DNA of 6,070 bases. It comes from an uncultured Blautia sp. Its GTDB lineage: Bacteria > Bacillota > Clostridia > Lachnospirales > Lachnospiraceae. Below, piece after piece: positions 4,709-6,070 of the stretch. The DNA is taken from positions 1-6,070 of the forward strand of contig URWL01000136.1 of NCBI GenBank assembly GCA_900551465.1, written 5' to 3'. The number at the start of each line of letters is the position of its first letter. Within the stretch, counting starts at the first letter, position 1. A program made the position numbers and the translations under genes. The notes beneath the pieces are model-generated. The model ran no database searches and was not told the origin of the DNA. It saw only the letters and a program-made list of their open reading frames with translations.

Positions 4709-6070
4709 TTATTTATCGTCTTTTCTTCTTCTGAGACGCTGAATAAGTCCGATCATTGCACCACTACCTAATAATCCAGCAAATAATGGCATTGTGTTTG
4801 TCATATCACCAGTTCTCGGATTTCTTGTCTGAGTCTGAGCCTGGTTCTGGTTTGTATTGGTGTTGTTATTGTTGTTATTGTTATTTTCCGGTCTTGTTGT
4901 CGGCTGCGGATTAGTCGGCTGATCTGGATTTTCCGGTTCCGGAGTTGGATTCTCTGGATCTGGAGTTTCTGGATCTGGGTTTTCCGGATTCTCTGGATCT
5001 GGAGTTGGTGTTGGGTTCTCCGGATCTGTCTCAGCAAGACGAACAGTTACAACTACTGTGCCATCTTCGATTGGAAGATCACCAACAATTGCTACAACGT
5101 ATCCTTCCGGAACATCTGTCAGAGCATTTGTGTTGACATATGTAGCATCTGCATCAAGCTGAAGAGCGCCTGTACCAACAACTTCACCATCTTCAGTTAC
5201 ATACTGAACTGTAACATCCTGAACGTTTTCAATCTTTCTAACCTGAACTTCTGCTACAGTAGCACTTCCAAGCCAGATATCTCCAACAGTTACAAGTTCA
5301 TATCCTTCCGGAACATCTGTCAGCATGCTTGTGTTGAAGTATGTTGCATCCTCAGGAATTGTAATCTGAGAAACTGCGATCTCTGTTCCGTCTTTTTCAT
5401 CAACGTAGCCGATCACGATATCTTTTTCGCGAACTGCAGATTTTCTTACTTCTACATTTACTGTATCGTTCTCACCGATATATACATCACCTGTTTCGCA
5501 AAGCTCATAGCCTGCCGGTACTGCTGTAAGAACGCTTGTATTAAATGTTGTTGCATCTGCTGCTACTTTGATTGCTTCGATTCCGTTTTCGAACGGCATC
5601 TTTGTCTCTTCGTCAATATAGCTTACATATACTGTTCTCTCTGTAACAACTTTTCTTACTTCTACGTTTACAGTGTCATTTTCGCCAATGTATACGTCGC
5701 CTACTGCGCAAAGCTCATAGCCTTCCGGTACTGCTGTAAGAACGCTTGTGTTAAAAGATGTTGCATCTGCTGCTAACTTGATCTCTTCGATTGCATTTTC
5801 AAGAGGCATTTTTGTCTCTTCGTCAATGTAGCTTACGTATACAGATTTCTCTGCTTTTCTTACTTCTACATTTACGCTGTCGCCTTCAAATGCAATGTCA
5901 CCTGTAATGCAAAGCTCGTAGCCTGCCGGCACTTTTGTAAGAATGCTTGTGTTGAAGGATGTTGCATCTGCTGCTACTTTGATTTCTTCAATTCCGTTTT
6001 CAAACGGCATCTTTGTCTCTTCGTCAATGTAGCTTACGTATACAGATTTCTCTGCTTTTCTTACTTCTAC
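4709..6070 (-). CDS. Repetitive cell-wall-anchored surface protein (5' part outside window)
   Basis: The reading frame is open to the right edge, so 453 C-terminal residues are visible and the start, signal peptide and any N-terminal domain are missing; the Met at 6010 is internal to a repeat. From the N-terminal side: the end of one repeat (VEVRK), five repeats of 65-71 residues, a Pro/Asn/Glu-rich linker, an Asn8 run, NPRTGD, a hydrophobic segment (MPLFAGLLGSGAMIGLI) and the basic tail RLRRRKDDK. This is the layout of a sortase substrate. The repeats (VYVSYIDEETK..., ADATSFNTS, VPxGYEL, GDV, DTVNVEVRK) are beta-rich and recall MucBP-like or other adhesin stalk modules, but I cannot assign a family with certainty. 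Likely role: stalk presenting an unseen N-terminal domain, for attachment or interaction outside the cell; this is inference. Confidence 0.85.
   Translation of the reverse strand, partial: VEVRKAEKSVYVSYIDEETKMPFENGIEEIKVAADATSFNTSILTKVPAGYELCITGDIAFEGDSVNVEVRKAEKSVYVSYIDEETKMPLENAIEEIKLAADATSFNTSVLTAVPEGYELCAVGDVYIGENDTVNVEVRKVVTERTVYVSYIDEETKMPFENGIEAIKVAADATTFNTSVLTAVPAGYELCETGDVYIGENDTVNVEVRKSAVREKDIVIGYVDEKDGTEIAVSQITIPEDATYFNTSMLTDVPEGYELVTVGDIWLGSATVAEVQVRKIENVQDVTVQYVTEDGEVVGTGALQLDADATYVNTNALTDVPEGYVVAIVGDLPIEDGTVVVTVRLAETDPENPTPTPDPENPENPDPETPDPENPTPEPENPDQPTNPQPTTRPENNNNNNNNTNTNQNQAQTQTRNPRTGDMTNTMPLFAGLLGSGAMIGLIQRLRRRKDDK
4712..4822 (-). other. Sortase sorting signal (NPRTG, membrane segment, basic tail)
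   Basis: NPRTG is encoded at 4822-4808, followed by D, a hydrophobic stretch of about 18 residues rich in Gly, Leu and Ile, and the charged end RLRRRKDDK. Order and spacing fit a cell wall sorting signal, in which cleavage would fall between Thr and Gly. The first residue is Asn rather than the Leu of classic LPXTG; such variants are common in Lachnospiraceae surface proteins. The cognate sortase is not in this window. Confidence 0.85.
4862..5026 (-). repeat. Low-complexity wall-spanning linker with Asn8 tract
   Basis: The coding strand here is built of short near-repeats of DPENP, TPEPENP and similar units (5026-4889), then eight Asn codons from AAC/AAT (4885-4862). At the DNA level the plus strand shows repeated GGATCTGGAGTT-like units and a GTT/ATT trinucleotide tract. 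Pro-rich stretches before a sorting signal usually cross the peptidoglycan. The tract is a likely site of length variation by slippage. Confidence 0.8.
5027..6070 (-). repeat. Five tandem protein repeats plus the end of a sixth
   Basis: Repeats, from the edge inward: R1 6049-5849 (67 residues), R2 5848-5639 (70), R3 5638-5426 (71), R4 5425-5222 (68), R5 5221-5027 (65). Bases 6050-6070 encode VEVRKAE, the end of another unit outside the window. R1-R3 are near-identical in protein and largely in DNA; R4 and R5 are diverged and lack the Cys found after YEL in R1-R3. The bases at 5811-5869 and 6012-6070 are identical over 59 positions, pointing to recent duplication or gene conversion. Confidence 0.9.

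Noticed and set aside
6008..6010. ATG as the start of the surface protein
   Set aside because: It is the Met of the repeated ETKMP motif, and the frame continues open for 20 codons to the window edge in repeat sequence. The true start is outside.
5027..6070. Regularly spaced repeats as a CRISPR array or satellite
   Set aside because: Units are about 200 bases, in frame, without unique spacers, and encode conserved protein modules.

Overview
The window looks like ordinary chromosome of a low-to-moderate-GC anaerobic Firmicute, most likely a gut Lachnospiraceae (Blautia-like; the genus is a guess). Reasons: a secreted amidase with the VPEYELNL signature typical of that group, a YerC/YecD-type TrpR-related regulator, a YcdX-type PHP phosphatase, strong GGAGG-type ribosome binding sites, and a surface protein with an NPRTG-type sorting signal. 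No transposase, phage gene, tRNA, rRNA or CRISPR array is visible.

Layout. Positions 1-32 may hold the last codons of an upstream gene. Positions 33-221 are an AT-rich promoter and leader with a perfect 10-bp inverted repeat. Next comes a secreted two-domain cell wall amidase (222-1862, +). It converges on a small TrpR-like regulator gene (1943-2266, -), with a shared bidirectional terminator at about 1898-1943. Upstream of the regulator and in the same direction is a PHP-domain phosphatase (2363-3085, -). No clear terminator separates the two, so they may be co-transcribed, but the regulator also has a candidate promoter of its own. A 276-bp divergent intergenic region (3086-3361) holds promoters for the phosphatase and for rarA, two diverged copies of a 46-nt direct repeat, a hairpin, and a perfect 22-bp palindrome over the rarA -10 box. 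rarA (3362-4678, +) converges on a repetitive cell-surface protein gene (4709-6070, -) that runs off the right edge; a bidirectional terminator at 4658-4696 serves both.

The genes do not form one pathway. The amidase and the surface protein act outside the cell or at the wall; RarA handles stalled replication forks; the phosphatase and the TrpR-like protein are cytosolic, with unknown physiological partners. I see no convincing new multigene system. The points most worth a second look are the degenerate serine-hydrolase domain fused to the amidase (catalytic Ser replaced by Gly), the palindrome over the rarA promoter, the repeated intergenic element, and the recently homogenised surface-protein repeats, three of which carry a single cysteine.
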